Assembly (NCBI GenBank): GCA_028564925.1
Contig: CM053026.1
Location: 600,585,107 to 600,649,106 of the forward strand
Direction: 5' to 3'
Length of the DNA stretch: 64,000 nucleotides
Source: Lithobates sylvaticus
Lineage: Eukaryota > Chordata > Amphibia > Anura > Ranidae
The stretch's first letter is position 1. Every line of letters starts with the position of its first letter. The position numbers and the translations under genes were made by a program. The notes under the pieces were generated by a model. The model was not told the origin of the DNA. It worked only from the letters and a program-made list of their open reading frames with translations, and made no database searches. Of the stretch, positions 22,010 to 34,700 are shown piece after piece.

Positions 22010-22255
22010 GTGGGTGTAGTGTGCCTCCTGTACAGTATACACCTGCAGCTACCCCTTATTGCTGGTGTTGTTCTGTTGTGTAACACAGGCATCTGCAGCA
22101 GTTACAGTGGGTGTAGGTGCCTCCTGCACAGTATACACCTGAAGCTAATCCTTATTGCTGGTGTTGTTCTGTTGTGTAACACAGGCATCTGCAGCAGTTA
22201 CAGTGGGTGTAGGTTCCTCCTGCACAGTATACACCTGAAGCTACCCCTTATTGCT
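22010..22255 (+). repeat. 96-bp tandem units in hAT 5' leader
   Basis: GCAGTTACAGTGGGTGTAG and TTATTGCTGGTGTTGTTCTG recur at 96-bp spacing, about two and a half units. Another copy of the family carries unrelated 63-65-bp units in the corresponding leader (34957-38290). Confidence 0.8.
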
Positions 22256-22480
22256 GTAATATAAAATACTCAAGCGCTGGTGTAATCAAATCCTCATCAG
22301 CGTTAAAACCAATCTACAAGCTGCAACCAATTGGTGATCTCTCACTGTGACAATGTAATGAATAAAGTTTAAAATTAGTGCGCTACTAGATCTAAAGTGC
22401 AATCGCAGTGCAAATGTGCTACCCAAATGTGTATGGGTGATAAAAATGCTGATACCAATATGTAATAGTGAATAATAGAA
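22256..22480. mobile_element. foreign segment replacing hAT N-terminal coding region
   Basis: This AT-rich segment has no counterpart in the hAT copy at 29682-38588, whose BED finger should be encoded here. The gene resumes at AAGTGTGTCACAGCCAAGTA. It may be an insertion with deletion; I cannot name it. Confidence 0.35.
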
Positions 22481-25400
22481 TTAAGTGTGTCACAGCCAAG
22501 TACTTGCGGGCACTCTGCTAGCAGTACACGTCCGATTGTAGCAGGCAAATTTCCCTGCCCCAGCTGCTGGACCGTCGAAAGAAGTTCACTCCCAGCCATC
22601 CACATGCCCAGCGGTTGAATGCTAGCTTGGCTAAATTACTAGCACTTCAACTGCTGCCTTTTCAGTTGGTAGACTCAGCCCCCTTCCGTGAGTTTGTGCA
22701 ATGTGCGGTTCCTCAGTGGCAGGTTCCCAAACTTCCCAAACTTTTTCTCACGGAAGGCGATTCCGGCTCTCTACCAGCATGTGGAAGGCAATGTCCATGC
22801 CTCGCTGGACAGGGCGATCAGCGGTAAGGTCCAGCAGGCATGGATAGGGACGTTACCTATCTTTCACGGCCCATTGGGTCACTCTTTTGGCAGCTGGGAA
22901 GGATGCAGGACAAGGTGAAGTAGTGTTGGAGGTTGTTCCGCCACCAGGCCTCCAAAATGCTACTACTGTCGTGACACACCTCTCTCCTCCACCCCCTCCT
23001 CTTCTTTCTCCATGGCCTCTTCCTGTGCTTTGTCCTCGGAACCAGCGGTGCTCCGTAGGCGTTCATGGGGCTACGCAAGTACGCAGGCAAAAAGATGCCA
23101 TGCCGTGCTTGCGCTGATGTGTTTGGGGAACAGGAGCCACACTGGGGCAGAGGTTCTGTCAGCTCTGCAGGGGCAGGCCGAGAGGTGGTTGATGCCACGC
23201 CAGCTTAAGCCAGGAATGGTGGTTTGCAACAATGGCACCAACCTCCTCTCCGTCCTCCGACAGGGACAACTGACTCATGTGCCCTGTGTGGCTAACATCC
23301 TTAACCACTTTAAGACCAGCCTCATTTTAAATTTTAGGTGTTTAAACAGGTTTTTTTGCTAGAAAATTACTTAGAACCCCCAAACATTATATATATTTTT
23401 TTCGAACACCCTAGAAAAATAAATGGTGGTTGTTGCAATACTTTTTTCACACCATATTTGCGCAGCGGTCTTACAAGCGCACTTTTTTTGGAAAAAATTA
23501 ACTTTTTTGAATAAAAAAATAAGACAGTAGTAAAGTTTGTTCAATTTTTTATATATCGTGAAAGATAATGTTACGCTGAGCAAATTGATACCCAAAATGT
23601 TACGCTTCAAAATTGCGCCCGCTCGTGGAATGGCGTCAAACTTTTACCCTCAAAAATATCCATAGGCGACGTTTTAAAAATTTTACAGGTTGCATATTTT
23701 GCGTTACAGAGGAGGTCTAGGGATATAATTATTTCTCTTACTTTACCGATCGCGGCGATACATCACATGTGTGGTTTGACCACCGTTTTCATATGCGGGT
23801 GGTATTCACGTATGCGTTCGCTTCTGCATGCGAGCTCGTTGGGACGGGGCGCTTTAAACGTTTTTTTTTTTTTTTTTTTCCTATTTATTTTACTTGATTT
23901 TATTTATTTTTACACTGTTTTAAAAAAAAAAAAAAATTGGGTCACTTTTATTCCGGACAATTTTTGACACATTTTTGGGACCATTGTCATTTATACAGCA
24001 ATCAATGCTATTTAAATGCATTGATTCCTGTATAAATGACACTGGCAGTGAAGGGGTTAACCACTAGGTGGCAGTGTAGGGGTTAAGTATGCCTAGAGGT
24101 GTGTTTCTTAATGTGGGGGCGTGGCTGTCAGCCAATGAATGCTAATCTCTGCTCCAATCACAGGGAGCAGAGATTGGCATCACTAGTTGCTAGGCAGAAC
24201 AGGGAGATGCTTTTATTTTCCGCATCTCCCCATTCAGCCTTCCCGTGAGACGATCGCGGGTGTCCCCGCGGCGATCGAGTAAGCGGGACCCGCGACTGGC
24301 CCCACGGGGGTCCCGACCAGCCCGATGGCATGGCGGCATCTTAAAGGCGATGTATATATACGCCCTTATGCCTGTCCGTGCCATTCTGTCGACGTATATC
24401 GTCGTGCGCCGGTCGGGAAGCGGTTAAGAGGTATGGGCGGAAGTGATGTTTTGATGTCACTTCCGCCCTGCTATGTTATAGAGACGGGTGGGGGCCATCT
24501 TAGCCTCACTCGTCTCCATACCCAACAGTGTGAAGGACCCGATCGCCTCCGCCTGCTACCGACGGCTCCGGTAAGTGGTGGAGGGAGCGGGAGAGCGGCG
24601 GGAGGGGTGGGGGAACCTCTCCCGCCGCCGATAATGGTGATCTCACGGCGAATTCACTGCGGAGACCACCATTATCGTAAATACGACCGGCGCCTGAAGA
24701 GATGGATATCTCAGTTGTGGCAACAGCTGTTGCCGTTATCGAGATAGCCCTCTTCAAAAAAGGGACGTACATCGTCGTGCGCTGGTCGTAAAGTGGTTAA
24801 CCTGGTGGTGCAGCGGTTCTTGGGCAGGTACCCAGGCTTAAAGGATGTCCTGAGGCAGGCCAGAAAAGTCTGTGTGCATTTACGCCAATCATATAATGCC
24901 AGTGCTCGGCTGGCTGAGCTGCAAAAGGAGTTAAACCTGCCCAAGAACCGCCTTATATGTGACATGCCCACCAGGTGGAACTCAATGTTGGACATGCTGC
25001 AGCGGCTGCACACACAGCAGAGGGCCATCAATGAGTACCTGTGCAACTACGGCACCAGGACAGGGTCAGGGGAGCTCGTTTTTCTTTCACCACACCAGTG
25101 GGGCATGATCAGGGATGCAAGCACTGTCCTGTCACCATTTGAGGAGGCCACGAGGATGGTAAGCAGTGACAGTGCATGCTTCAGTGACACTGTACCTCTT
25201 GTCCACCTGTTGGCGCATACGCTGCGTGGAATAATGGACAGGGCACTTGAGGCAGAACAGAGGCAGGAAGAGGAGGACTTCCTTGCCTCTCAAGGCCCCC
25301 TTTATCCAGACAGTGTTCCTTCTGTCCCACCCATCATACAGGAAGAGGACGAGGAGGAGGAGGATTGTGTCAGCATGGAGGAGAAGCCTGGCACTCAGCA

Positions 25401-26219
25401 TCAGCAGCAGCAGTCTTTTAGGGATGATTTACAGTCCCAAGAAACCCGTGGACTTGTACGTGGCTGGGAGGAGGTGGCTGCAGATCATGTTGTCCTTAGT
25501 GACCCAGAGGACTCCTGACCGAATGCCTCAGCTAACCTACGCCGCATGGCCTTCCTGGTCCTGCAAAGCCTGCGGAAGGATCCTCGTATTTTTCGGATCA
25601 AGGAGAGGGACCATTACTGGCTGGCCACTCTCTTTGATCCATGGTACAAGGGTAAGGTTGCGGACCTTATCTTGCCGTCGCAGAGGGAGCAGAGGATGAG
25701 AAATCTCTGGCAGGCCTTGCAGAAAGGTCTGTGCAACGCGTTCCCAGAGACTGTGAGGTTACAAACTCCTTGTCCTGGACAACGAGTTGCTGAGGCTCCG
25801 GTCAGTCACAGAAGGAGCGGTGGAGAAGGTGGCCGTCTGACCGATGCGTTCAGACAATTTTTTAGTCTGCAGCCCCAAGGTATGATCGGTTCCAGCAACC
25901 AACACCAGCGTCTGATTTACATGGTGCAGGAATACCTAGGGGCAAGATCAGACTTAGACACCTTTCTCACTGAAAATCCTCTGGCTTACTGGGTCTTGAG
26001 GATGGATCACTGGCCAGAGCTTGCACAGTATGCAATTGAGCTACTGGCCTGTCCTGCATCCAGCGTTCTTTCGGAACGCACATTCAGTGCTGCTGGAGGC
26101 TTTGTAACCGATCACAGGGTGCGCCTGTCCACCGACTCAGTTGATCGACTGACCTTCATAAAGATGAATCAGTCTTGGATCACCACCAGCTACCAAGCAC
26201 CTGGAGCTGATGTAACTGC
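22480..26219 (+). pseudogene. hAT transposase, interrupted and decayed
   Basis: The first part (22480-23300) encodes the region after the missing BED finger: LNASLAKLLALQLLPFQLVDSAPF, then in shifted frames SLYQHVEGNVHASLDRAISGKV and MVVCNNGTNLLSVL. The TADSWSS segment holding the first catalytic Asp in the sister copy is deleted here. After the MITE (23305-24796) the frame resumes with LVVQRFLGRYPGLKDVL, DMPTRWNSMLDMLQRLHTQQ, an acidic linker with a Q-run, LFDPWYKGKVADL, and the hAT C-terminal dimerisation motif SSVLSERTFSAAGG (26060-26100), ending near 26219. One stop splits the second part at 25516 and the frame changes there. Not functional. Confidence 0.85.
23305..24796. mobile_element. 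TTAA MITE inserted in hAT transposase gene, 1492 bp
   Basis: Ends CCACTTTAAGACCAGC and GCTGGTCGTAAAGTGG, with TTAA at 23301-23304 and 24797-24800. The flanks join exactly: AACATCC-TTAA before and TTAA-CCTGGTGG after, as in the sister gene's continuous N-L-V-V-Q-R codons. A second right-type end (GCCGGTCGGGAAGCGG then TTAA) at 24409-24428 suggests the element is a fusion of two related MITEs. Confidence 0.85.
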
Positions 26220-26398
26220 ATATTTTTTTTTTAAATGTCACATCCCTTCAAGACTGCCTATGCTGATGCTGAGTAACTGTCCTGTTATGTTGATGGACTA
26301 TTCCTCCTCAATGATCCTGCTGATAGCTTGGAAGAACATTTTTGGTTCTGGGTGCCGCCACCAGTGGCTAAGGCCCAATTTTCCAGCCCCTGTTTAAC

Positions 26399-27850
26399 AC
26401 TCTTCCTCTCCTTCCAAAAAGGAGTTGCAGTACTGTTTTGTCTAATGTTAATGAATCCTCTCTCTAGGACTCAGGTCTCCCAAAGACCTTTCACAATGTT
26501 AATGAATCCTCTCTCTAGGACTCAGGTCTTCTAAAGACCTTTAAGACCTGGTTCGTCTCCTTTCTATATCAATTTTAAAGGACTAAAGCTTTATCAGAGC
26601 CGAGGCAAGAAAAAAGGATTCATTTGTCAAATAAGACAAACGTTTATTTACCAAGGATGATTGCTGTATCCGGGACGAGCCCCCATTTGAAAGAAATTAT
26701 ACACCATGACAAACCACCCTGATTTATGCAGGCAGACCACCGAGACCCTCGGATCTGAGAGAGACCACATGAGACACAGGAAACAAGCTTTGAGTGTGTT
26801 CATAAGATCTATTTATTGAATACAACAGTAGTTTATATACCAGTAAAAATACATGTCTAATGCCGCGTACACACGATTGGACTTTCCACCAACAAATCCG
26901 TGGATTTTTGTTTTGAAGGTTGTTGGCTCAAACTTGTCTTGCATACACACGGTCACATAAATGTTGGCCAACAATTACGAACTTGGGAACGCGGTGACGT
27001 ACAAGACGTACGACGAGCCGAGAAAAAGGAAGTTCAATAGCCAGTGCGGCTCCTTCTGCTTGATTTCGAGCATGCGTGAACTTTTGTGCGATGGACTTGT
27101 GTACACACGATCAGACTTTCCCACAACAAAGTTTTGTTGGCGGAAAATTTGAGAACCTGCTAAGAAACATTTGTTGGAGGAATGTCCGACAGCAAATGTT
27201 CGATGGAGCATACACACGGTCGGACTTTCCCACAACAAGCTCACATCCAACATTTCCCGTCGGAAAATCCGACCATGTGTACGCAGCATTAGGGTTTTTA
27301 AAAAACTTACACTCAGTACTTTCTTATAAAGAGTTAGGCTACTGACTAGATAACAAGAAATAGCTAATGACTTGCTGACACAGATTTGGCTTAACCACGG
27401 TATCTCATAGGGTGTGGTTCTATGCAAACTTGTTAGTTTAAGCTGATTATGGCAAAACTCACACGCACAAAAAGATCACTTCTACTCTATGTAAAATGGA
27501 AGAGAATCTAAGATGAAGTCAGTTGTTTATACATTCTCTTACATGTATCATGTTTTTTTTCTGGATTTTGGTTGATATTCTGTCTCTATCATTTAAAATA
27601 CACCTATGATAAAAAGTTATAGACCCCTCATTTCTTTGAAAGTGGGCAAACGGAATCAAATGATTATTTTCTCCACTGTATGTCCATAATTCATGTCTGA
27701 TTTTTACAACCACTTGAACATGTTACATTCTCCTGAGTTATAATGATCTATTAAACGGGCTACAGTGACAGAAAACAATATCAGGTTCAACACCTGGTAT
27801 TGTTTACTGCTGCTATAGACCATCATAGAGCTCATTATAATACTAAATAT
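26399..27850 (-). mobile_element. endogenous retrovirus LTR and leader (fossil, gamma/epsilon-like)
   Basis: On the minus strand a sequence close to the tRNA-Pro primer site (TGGGGGCTCGTCC) lies at 26668-26685, just after an LTR-like end TCTTTCA at 26688, the wording seen in gammaretroviruses. Upstream, TTCAATAAATAGATC near 26810 fits the LTR polyadenylation region. The far LTR border was not found, so 27850 is only an outer guess. 26399-26667 would be leader sequence; it holds a 53-bp tandem duplication (26445-26548). A MITE is inserted in the LTR (26858-27291). No coding genes remain; the copy is broken. Confidence 0.5.
26858..27291. mobile_element. MITE with TAATGCCGCGTACACACG ends, 434 bp
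   Basis: Left TAATGCCGCGTACACACG and right ATGTGTACGCAGCATTA are inverted. Internal repeats of the ACACACGGTCGGACTTTCCCACAAC type occur at 27100 and 27213. Target duplication uncertain (TAA/TTA overlaps the end), so PIF/Harbinger is only a guess. Confidence 0.6.
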
Positions 27851-27857
27851 TGATATA

Positions 27858-28150
27858 CAGTTGAACCTTGGATTACGAGCATAATCCGTTTCAGGAGAAT
27901 GCTTGTAATCCAAAGCACTTGCATATCAAAGCAAGTTTCCCCATAGAAGTCAATGGAAACCAAGATAATTCATTACGCTTTGACTTCTATTGCATGCAAT
28001 ACCGCATGTGGCCAGAGGTAGGGGGCGCCGGAGAGCCTTGGAAATACTCGGGGACTGCTCGGCTGAACTTGGAAAGGCTTGGAAACACTCGGGAGTGGAG
28101 TGTTTCCGAGTGTTTCTGAGTATTTCCGAGTGATTCTGAGTATTCTGTGA
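27858..28150 (+). mobile_element. mariner-type MITE, 5' part
   Basis: CAGTTGAACCTTGGATTACG follows a TA (27856-27857). CATAATCC and GTAATCCAAAG form the subterminal inverted repeat. This wording (a cry of 'dissimilar to none': GGATTACGAGCATAAT) is familiar to me from vertebrate mariner MITEs. From 28080 it runs into short repeats of GAGTGTTTCC and GAGTATT; the right end is missing. Confidence 0.55.
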
Positions 28151-28839
28151 GTCCACCTCGTCTTGTCTGGGTTGTCTGGTAATTGTGCTTTGTTGAACTG
28201 TAACTTTAACACAGTTCTGTTTCTGAAACTGCGCTATGAGTGTTTACTGCCACTGCACCATGCTCAGAGGTGGCTCTTTAATTAGGCAAATTAGGCGGTC
28301 ACCTTAGGCCTCGCGGCCACCTAATTTGCCTGAAATGTGTGTAGGAGTGGGAGGTAATGTCCGCCTATGACCCTGTCAGCGTCCCCACTGAGCGAGCCAG
28401 ATGGATGAGCGAGGGTCTCTCCTAGTATGCAGCCGCGGCGCTGCTCTATCACCAGCGCTCCGCTGACTTGAAGCTTCTTCCCTCTGCCACTCTCGACTGT
28501 CTCCAGTGCCCCCTCTGTGTCCTCCAGGCAGTGCCGCATGCAGACATATTATAGAGATGGAGGCAAAGCTGCCGGCTGCTGTTGAACCCAAGAGGGATGC
28601 ATGCACGCACATACAGGAGAGGAGTTCGTTCTGATGGATGTGTGGAGGGAGGTGAGCTGGCAGCTTTGTGCAGGGACTTATGATGGGGGAGGGGGCGTTG
28701 AGAGCAGAGTCTGCAGCAGGGTGGGAGGCCAGTTCTGGTGCTGTGATGCTAACTTCAGTTGCTCCAAAGTGGCTTCTGCAGTGATGGAGCAATAAATTAG
28801 GGCTCATTCATACCATATACCACTTTTTTATCATGTGCA

Positions 28840-29640
28840 CCCCTCTCATGTACATACTACCCACGCTCATACATTCCGCACCCCTCTCATGTACATACTA
28901 CCCACCCCCATACACTCTGCACCCCTCTCATGTACATACAACCCACCCCCATACACTCTGCACCCCTCTCATGTACATACTACCCACCCCCATGCACTCT
29001 GCACCCCTCTCATGTCATACTGCCCACCACCATACACTCCGCACCCCTCTCATGTACATACTACCCACCCCATACACTACGCACCCCTCTCATGTACATA
29101 CTTCCCACCCCCATACACTCTGCACCCCTCTCATGTACATACAACCCACCCCCATACACTCTGCACCCCTCTCATGTACATACTACCCACCCCCATACAC
29201 TCTTCACCCCTCTCATGTCATGCTACCCATCCCCATACACTCTGCAACCCTCTCATGTCATGCTACCCACCCCCATACACTCCGCACCCCTCTCATGTAC
29301 ATACTACCCACCCCATACACTCCGCACCCCTCTCATGTACATACTACCCACCCCCATACACTCCGCACACCTCTCATGTACATACTACCCACCCCCATAC
29401 ACTCCGCACCCCTCTTATGTACATACTACCCACCCCCATACACTCCGCACCCCTCTAATGTCATGCTACCCATCCCTATACACTCTGCAACCCTCATGTC
29501 ATGCTACCCATCCCCATACACTCTGCACCCCTCTCATGTCATACTACCCACCACTATACACTCTGCACCCCTCTCATGTCATACTACCCACCCCCATACA
29601 CTAAGCATCCCTCTTATGTACATACTACCCACTGTCATAC
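28840..29640 (+). repeat. 41-bp minisatellite
   Basis: Unit of the form CACCCCTCTCATGTACATAC-TACCCACCCCCATACACTCT, about 19 copies with small variants (some shortened to ATGTCATGC). 41 is not a multiple of three and the unit has no stop in any plus frame, so all three frames stay open for 200-283 codons; these are not genes. Confidence 0.9.
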
Positions 29641-30359
29641 CCTCCACTTTCCTCTCCTACACACTATTGTGTCATGGGCACTAGGGATGAGCCGAACGGA
29701 CCGAAAGTTCGCGCGAATTTTCGAACCCTATACGTTATAATGGACGCGAACGTTCGAAATCAAAAGTGCTAATTACAACGGCCAATATGCATGTTAATGT
29801 CATAAAACAGGTTTGGGGACCCGGGTCCTGCCCCAGGGGACATATATCAATGCAAAAAGAACTTTTAAAAACTAACGTTTTTTCGGGAGCAGTCATTTTA
29901 ATGATGCATAAAGTGAAAAAAAAAAAAGTGAAATTTTCCTTTAAATATGGTACCTGGGGGGTGTCTAAAGTATGCCTGTGAAGTGGCATGTGTTTTCCCG
30001 TGTTTAGAACTGTCCTTGCACAAAATGACATTTGTAAAGGAAAAAAAGAAGCCATTTAAAACCACTTGCGGCTTTAGGTTTGATCTTAAGTAGAATCTGA
30101 ACAGGTACATTATGAAGTGTAGCTCCATCCCAAAAAAAAATCTATTTTTAAGCTTTTTGGAGAACATAGGGAGGGGTTATCACCCCTGTAACATTTGCTG
30201 TCTTTGCACATCTGTTCAGAACATGTCACCTCACTTTCCGTCCCAATGACAAATGTTTTTGGAAAGTGGGGTTTTAATTGAAACAAGGATTGGTGATAAA
30301 GTATCAGTAGAGAGGAGATACCTTTTTCCCAAATTAAGTCTAACAGGATAGAATTTTAA

Positions 30360-31610
30360 GTTAATAGATCAAGATTTGTAATTGCATGCACCTGTTGAAC
30401 AGGGCAGAAAAATTGGGGGTGGTGGTGGTGGTGGTGGACGGTTTTTGCCACAAGACTGTAAGCTCTCACAGTTACTCTTGGTGGGCGCAGGAATGGGCCC
30501 TGCTGTGAGTTATTAGATCAAGATTTGTAATTGCAAGCACCTGATGAACAGGGCAGAAAAATTGGGCCTTTGGCGGTGGTGGTGGACGGTGTTGCCACAA
30601 GACTGTAGGCCCTCATAGTTACTCTTGGTGGGCGCAGGAATGGGCCCTGCTGTAAGTTATTAGATCAAGATTTGTAATTGCAAGCACCTGATGAACAGGG
30701 CAGAAAAATTGGGCCTTTGGCGGTGGTGGTGGACGGTGTTGCCACAAGACTGCAGGCCCTCATAGTTACTCTTGGTGGGCGCAGGAATGGGCCCTGCTGT
30801 GAACTATTAGATCAAGATTTGTAATTACCCGCCCCTGTTAAACAGGGGCTGAAAAATTGTGCCTTAGGCACTGGTGCTGGTGCCACAACACTGCAACCCC
30901 TCACAGAGACTGTACTTGGAGCACAGCAGTCACACGTGTTGCGAAGCATTTTTTTAAAAAATTGTAAGTACACGCCCCTGTTAAACAGGGGCTGAAAAAT
31001 TGTGCCTTAGGCACTGGTGCTGGTGCCACAACACTGCAACCCGGCCCTCACAGATACTGTACTTGGAGCACAGCAGTCACACGTGTTGCGAAGCATTTTT
31101 TTAAAAAATTGTAAGTACACGCCCCTGTTAAACAGGGGCTGAAAAATTGTGCCTTAGGCACTGGTGCTGGTGCCACAACACTGCAACCCGGCCCTCACAG
31201 AGACTGTACTTGGAGCACAGCAGTCACACGTGTTGCGAAGCATTTTTTTTAAAATTGTAAGTACACGCCCCTGTTAAACAGGGGCTGAAAAATTGTGCCT
31301 TAGGCACTGGTGCTGGTGCCACAACACTGCAACACGGCCCTCACAGAGACTGTACTTGGAGCACAGCAGTCACACGTGTTGCGAAGCATTTTTTTAAAAA
31401 ATTGTAAGTACACGCCCCTGTTAAACAGGGGCTGAAAAATTGTGCCTTAGGCACTGGTGCTGGTGCCACAACACTGCAACACGGCCCTCACAGAGACTGT
31501 ACTTGGAGCACAGCAGTCACACGTGTTGCGAAGCATTTTTTTTTAAAAAATTGTAAGTACACGCCCCTGTTAAACAGGGGCTGAAAAATTGTGCCTTAGG
31601 CACTGGTGTG
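30360..31610 (-). repeat. 147-bp tandem units in hAT 3' tract
   Basis: Two subtypes in succession: three units with TTGTAATTGCAAGCACCTGATG and a GGT run (30517, 30664, 30811), then about five with TGTAAGTACACGCCCCTGTT (30961, 31108, 31254 and on). Spacing is 146-147 bp throughout. Most of the second subtype carry the hairpin CCCCTGTTAAACAGGGG. They lie just downstream of the transposase stop. Confidence 0.85.
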
Positions 31611-31714
31611 GTGGCATGGATCATTGAGGAGGAGGAAGAGGATAGTCAGTGAACATAAGAGGACAGTCACTCAGCATCAGCATAGGCAGTCTTGAAGGGA
31701 TGTGACATTAAAAA

Positions 31715-34700
31715 TTATTCGGTTATATCCGCCTCAGGTGCCTGGTAGCTGGTGGTGATCCAAGACTGATTCATTTTGATGAATGTCAGTCGATCAACCG
31801 AGGCGGTGGACAGGCGCACCCTATGATCAGTCACAAATCCTCCAGCAGCACTGAATGTGCGTTCGGAAAGAACGCTGGAGGCAGGACAGGCCAGTAGCTC
31901 AATTGCATACTGTGCAAGCTCTGGCCAGTGATCCATCCTCAGGACCCAGTAAGCCAGAGGATTTTCGGTGGGAAAGGTGTCCAAGTCTGACCTTGCCCCA
32001 AGGTATTCCTGCACCATGTATATCAGACGCTGGCGATGGTTGCTGGAACCGATCATACCTTGGGGCTGCGGACTAAAAAATTGTCTGAACGCATCGGTCA
32101 GACGTCCACCTTCCCCACCGCTCCTTCTGCCACTGACCGAAGCCTCAGCAACTCGTCGCCCAGGACCAGGAGTTTGTAGCCTCCCAGTTTCTGGGAACGC
32201 GTTGCACAGACCTTTCTGCAAGGCCTCCCTGAGATGTCTCATCCTCTGCTCCCTCTGCGACGGCAAGATAAGGTCCGCAACCTTACCCTTGTACCGCGGA
32301 TCAAGGAGAGTGGCCAGCCAGTAATGGTCCCTCTCCTTGATCCGAAGAACACGAGGATCCTTCCGCAGGCTTTGCAGGATCAGGGAGGCCATGCAGCGTA
32401 GGTTAGCTGAGGCATTCGGTCCGGAGTCTTCTGGGTCACTGAGGATGACATGATCGCCAGCCACCTCCTCCCAGCCACGTACAAGTCCACTGGCTTGTTG
32501 GGACTGTACATCATCCCTAAAAGACTGCTGCTGCTGATGCTGAGTGCCAGGCTCCACCTCCATGCTCACACAATCCTCCTCCTCCTCCTCCTCCTCCTCC
32601 TCCTCATCCTCTTCCTGTGTGATGGGTGGGACAGAAGGAACACTGTCCGGATAAAGGGGGCCTTGAGAGGCAAGGAAGTCCTCCTCTTCCTGCCTCTGTT
32701 CTGCCTCAAGTGCCCTGTCCATTATCCCACGCAGCGTATGCTCCAACAGGTGGACAAGAGGGACAGTGTCACTGATGCATGCACTGTCACTGCTCACCAT
32801 CCTCGTGGCCTCCTCAAATGGTGAGAGGACAGTGCATGCATCCCTGATCATGCTCCACTGACGTGGGGAAAAAAAACCAAGCTCCCCTGACCCTGTCCTG
32901 GTGCCGTAGTCGCAAAGGTACTCATTGATGGCCCTCTGCTGCGTGTGCAGTCGCTGCAGCATGGCCAACGTTGAGTTCCACCTGGTGGCATGTCAGATAT
33001 TAGGCGGTTCTTGGGCAGGTTCAGCTCCTTTTGCAGCTCAGTCAGCCGAGCACTGGCATTATAAGATCGGCGGAAATGCACACAGACTTTCCTGGCCTGC
33101 CTCAGGACATCCTGTAAGCCTGGGAACCTGCCCAAGAACCGCTGCACCACCAGGTTGAGGACGTGAGCCATGCAGGGCACATGGGTGAGCTGCCCTGTCG
33201 CAGGGCGGAGAGGAGGTTGGTGCCATTGTCAGAAACGACCATTCCTGGCTTAAGCTGACGTGGCGTCAACCACCTCTCGGCCTGCCCCTGCAGAGCTGCC
33301 AGAACCTCTGGCCCAGTGTGGCTCCTGTCCCCCAAACACACCAGCGCAAGCACGGCATGGCATCTTTTTGCCTGCGTACTTGCGTAGCCCCTTGTACGCC
33401 TACGGAGCACCGCTGGTTCCAAGGACAGAGCACTGGAGGAAGAAGAAAGAGGAGGGGGTGGAGGAGAGAGGTGTGTCACAACCAGTAGCAGTAGTCGCGT
33501 TTTGGAGGCGTGGTGGCGGAACAACCTCCAACACTACTGCACCTTGTCCTGCATCCCTCCCAGCTGCCAATAGAGTGACCCAATGGGCCGTGAAAGAAAG
33601 GTACCGTCCCTGTCCATGCCTGCTGGACCATGAGTCAGCGGTAATATGCACCTTACCGCTGACCGCCCTGTCCAGCGAGGCATGGACATTGCCCTCCACA
33701 TGCCGGTAGAGAGACGGAATCGCCTTCCGCGAGAAAAAAGTGGCGTTTGGGAACCTGCCACTGAGGAACCGCACATTGAACAAACTCACGGAAGGGGGCC
33801 GAGTCTACCAACTGAAAAGGCAGCAGTTGAAGTGCTAGCAATTTAGCAAGGCTAGCATTCAACCGCTGGGCATGTGGATGGCTGGGAGTGTACTTCTTTC
33901 TACGGTCCAGCAGCTGGGGCAGGGAAATTTGCCTGCTGCATTCGGACGTCGGTGTACTGCAAGTACTTGGTTGTGACACACCGAATTCTACACCTTCAGT
34001 CCTCTCAGAGCAGCTTTCAGAGAGGACTGAAGGTGTAGTGGGGATGGAGATCCCAGCTGAGGAGGAGCAAGGAGAGGTCCGCTTAGTTCTTTGGTGTGGG
34101 TCTTTTATGTGTGCCTGCCAACGAGCTGCATGGCAGGTCGCCATATGTCTGGTCATGCTTGTCGTGCCCAAGCGGCTGATGTTTTGGCCACGCGAGATAC
34201 GCTTGAGACAAATATTGCAAATAGCAGTGGTGCGATCTGCTGCACTCGTCTCAAAAAAGGCCCACACCAAAGAACTTTTCTGATAACGTGCAGAGGCAGC
34301 GCCCTGCACAGGCGGAGCTCTGCGGTGTTGTACAGTTGCTGTGCTGGCCTCTACCTGGCCTCCAGGGGGCATCCTGCCTCGTTGGACATGTGACGCCGCA
34401 TCCTCCTCCTCCTCGTCCTCCTCCTCATCCTCTCTCCCTTGAGGCACCCACGTGGAGTCAGTGACCTCATCATCCCCTCCCTCTTCACCACTAGAGCAAA
34501 CCTGACAGTAAGCTGCAGCTGGTGGACTGTACTGCCAGATTCCTCAAGCTGGGTATCGTCATCCGAGCCTTCGAATCGTTGGGCATCCTCCTGGAGCATG
34601 TACCCAACACTGTGCTCAAAGAGTTCGGGGGGACTCCTCAGGAGGACATGGTGGGTCTAGGGAAGGGGTGGCTGATGATGCTCTGTCAGTACCCTGAGCC

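Larger units (their letters stand above)
21606..26398 (+). mobile_element. hAT element (TAGGGATGAGC family), 3'-truncated
   Basis: The 5' end is TAGGGATGAGCTCGGTGTTCG at 21606, as in the complete relative at 41520. A promoter-like leader follows (21760-21910), then three 96-bp units (22010-22255), a foreign-looking segment (22256-22480), and the transposase gene in pieces (22480-23300 and 24797-26219) split by a TTAA MITE. The 3' tract begins (GGCCCAATTTTCCAGCCCCTG at 26371) but stops at about 26398, so the 3' end is lost. Confidence 0.8.

Noticed and set aside
28833-29684. Long open frames of 207-283 codons in all three plus frames
   Set aside because: They are the reading of a 41-bp minisatellite whose unit has no stop in any frame; the peptides are H/P/T repeats.
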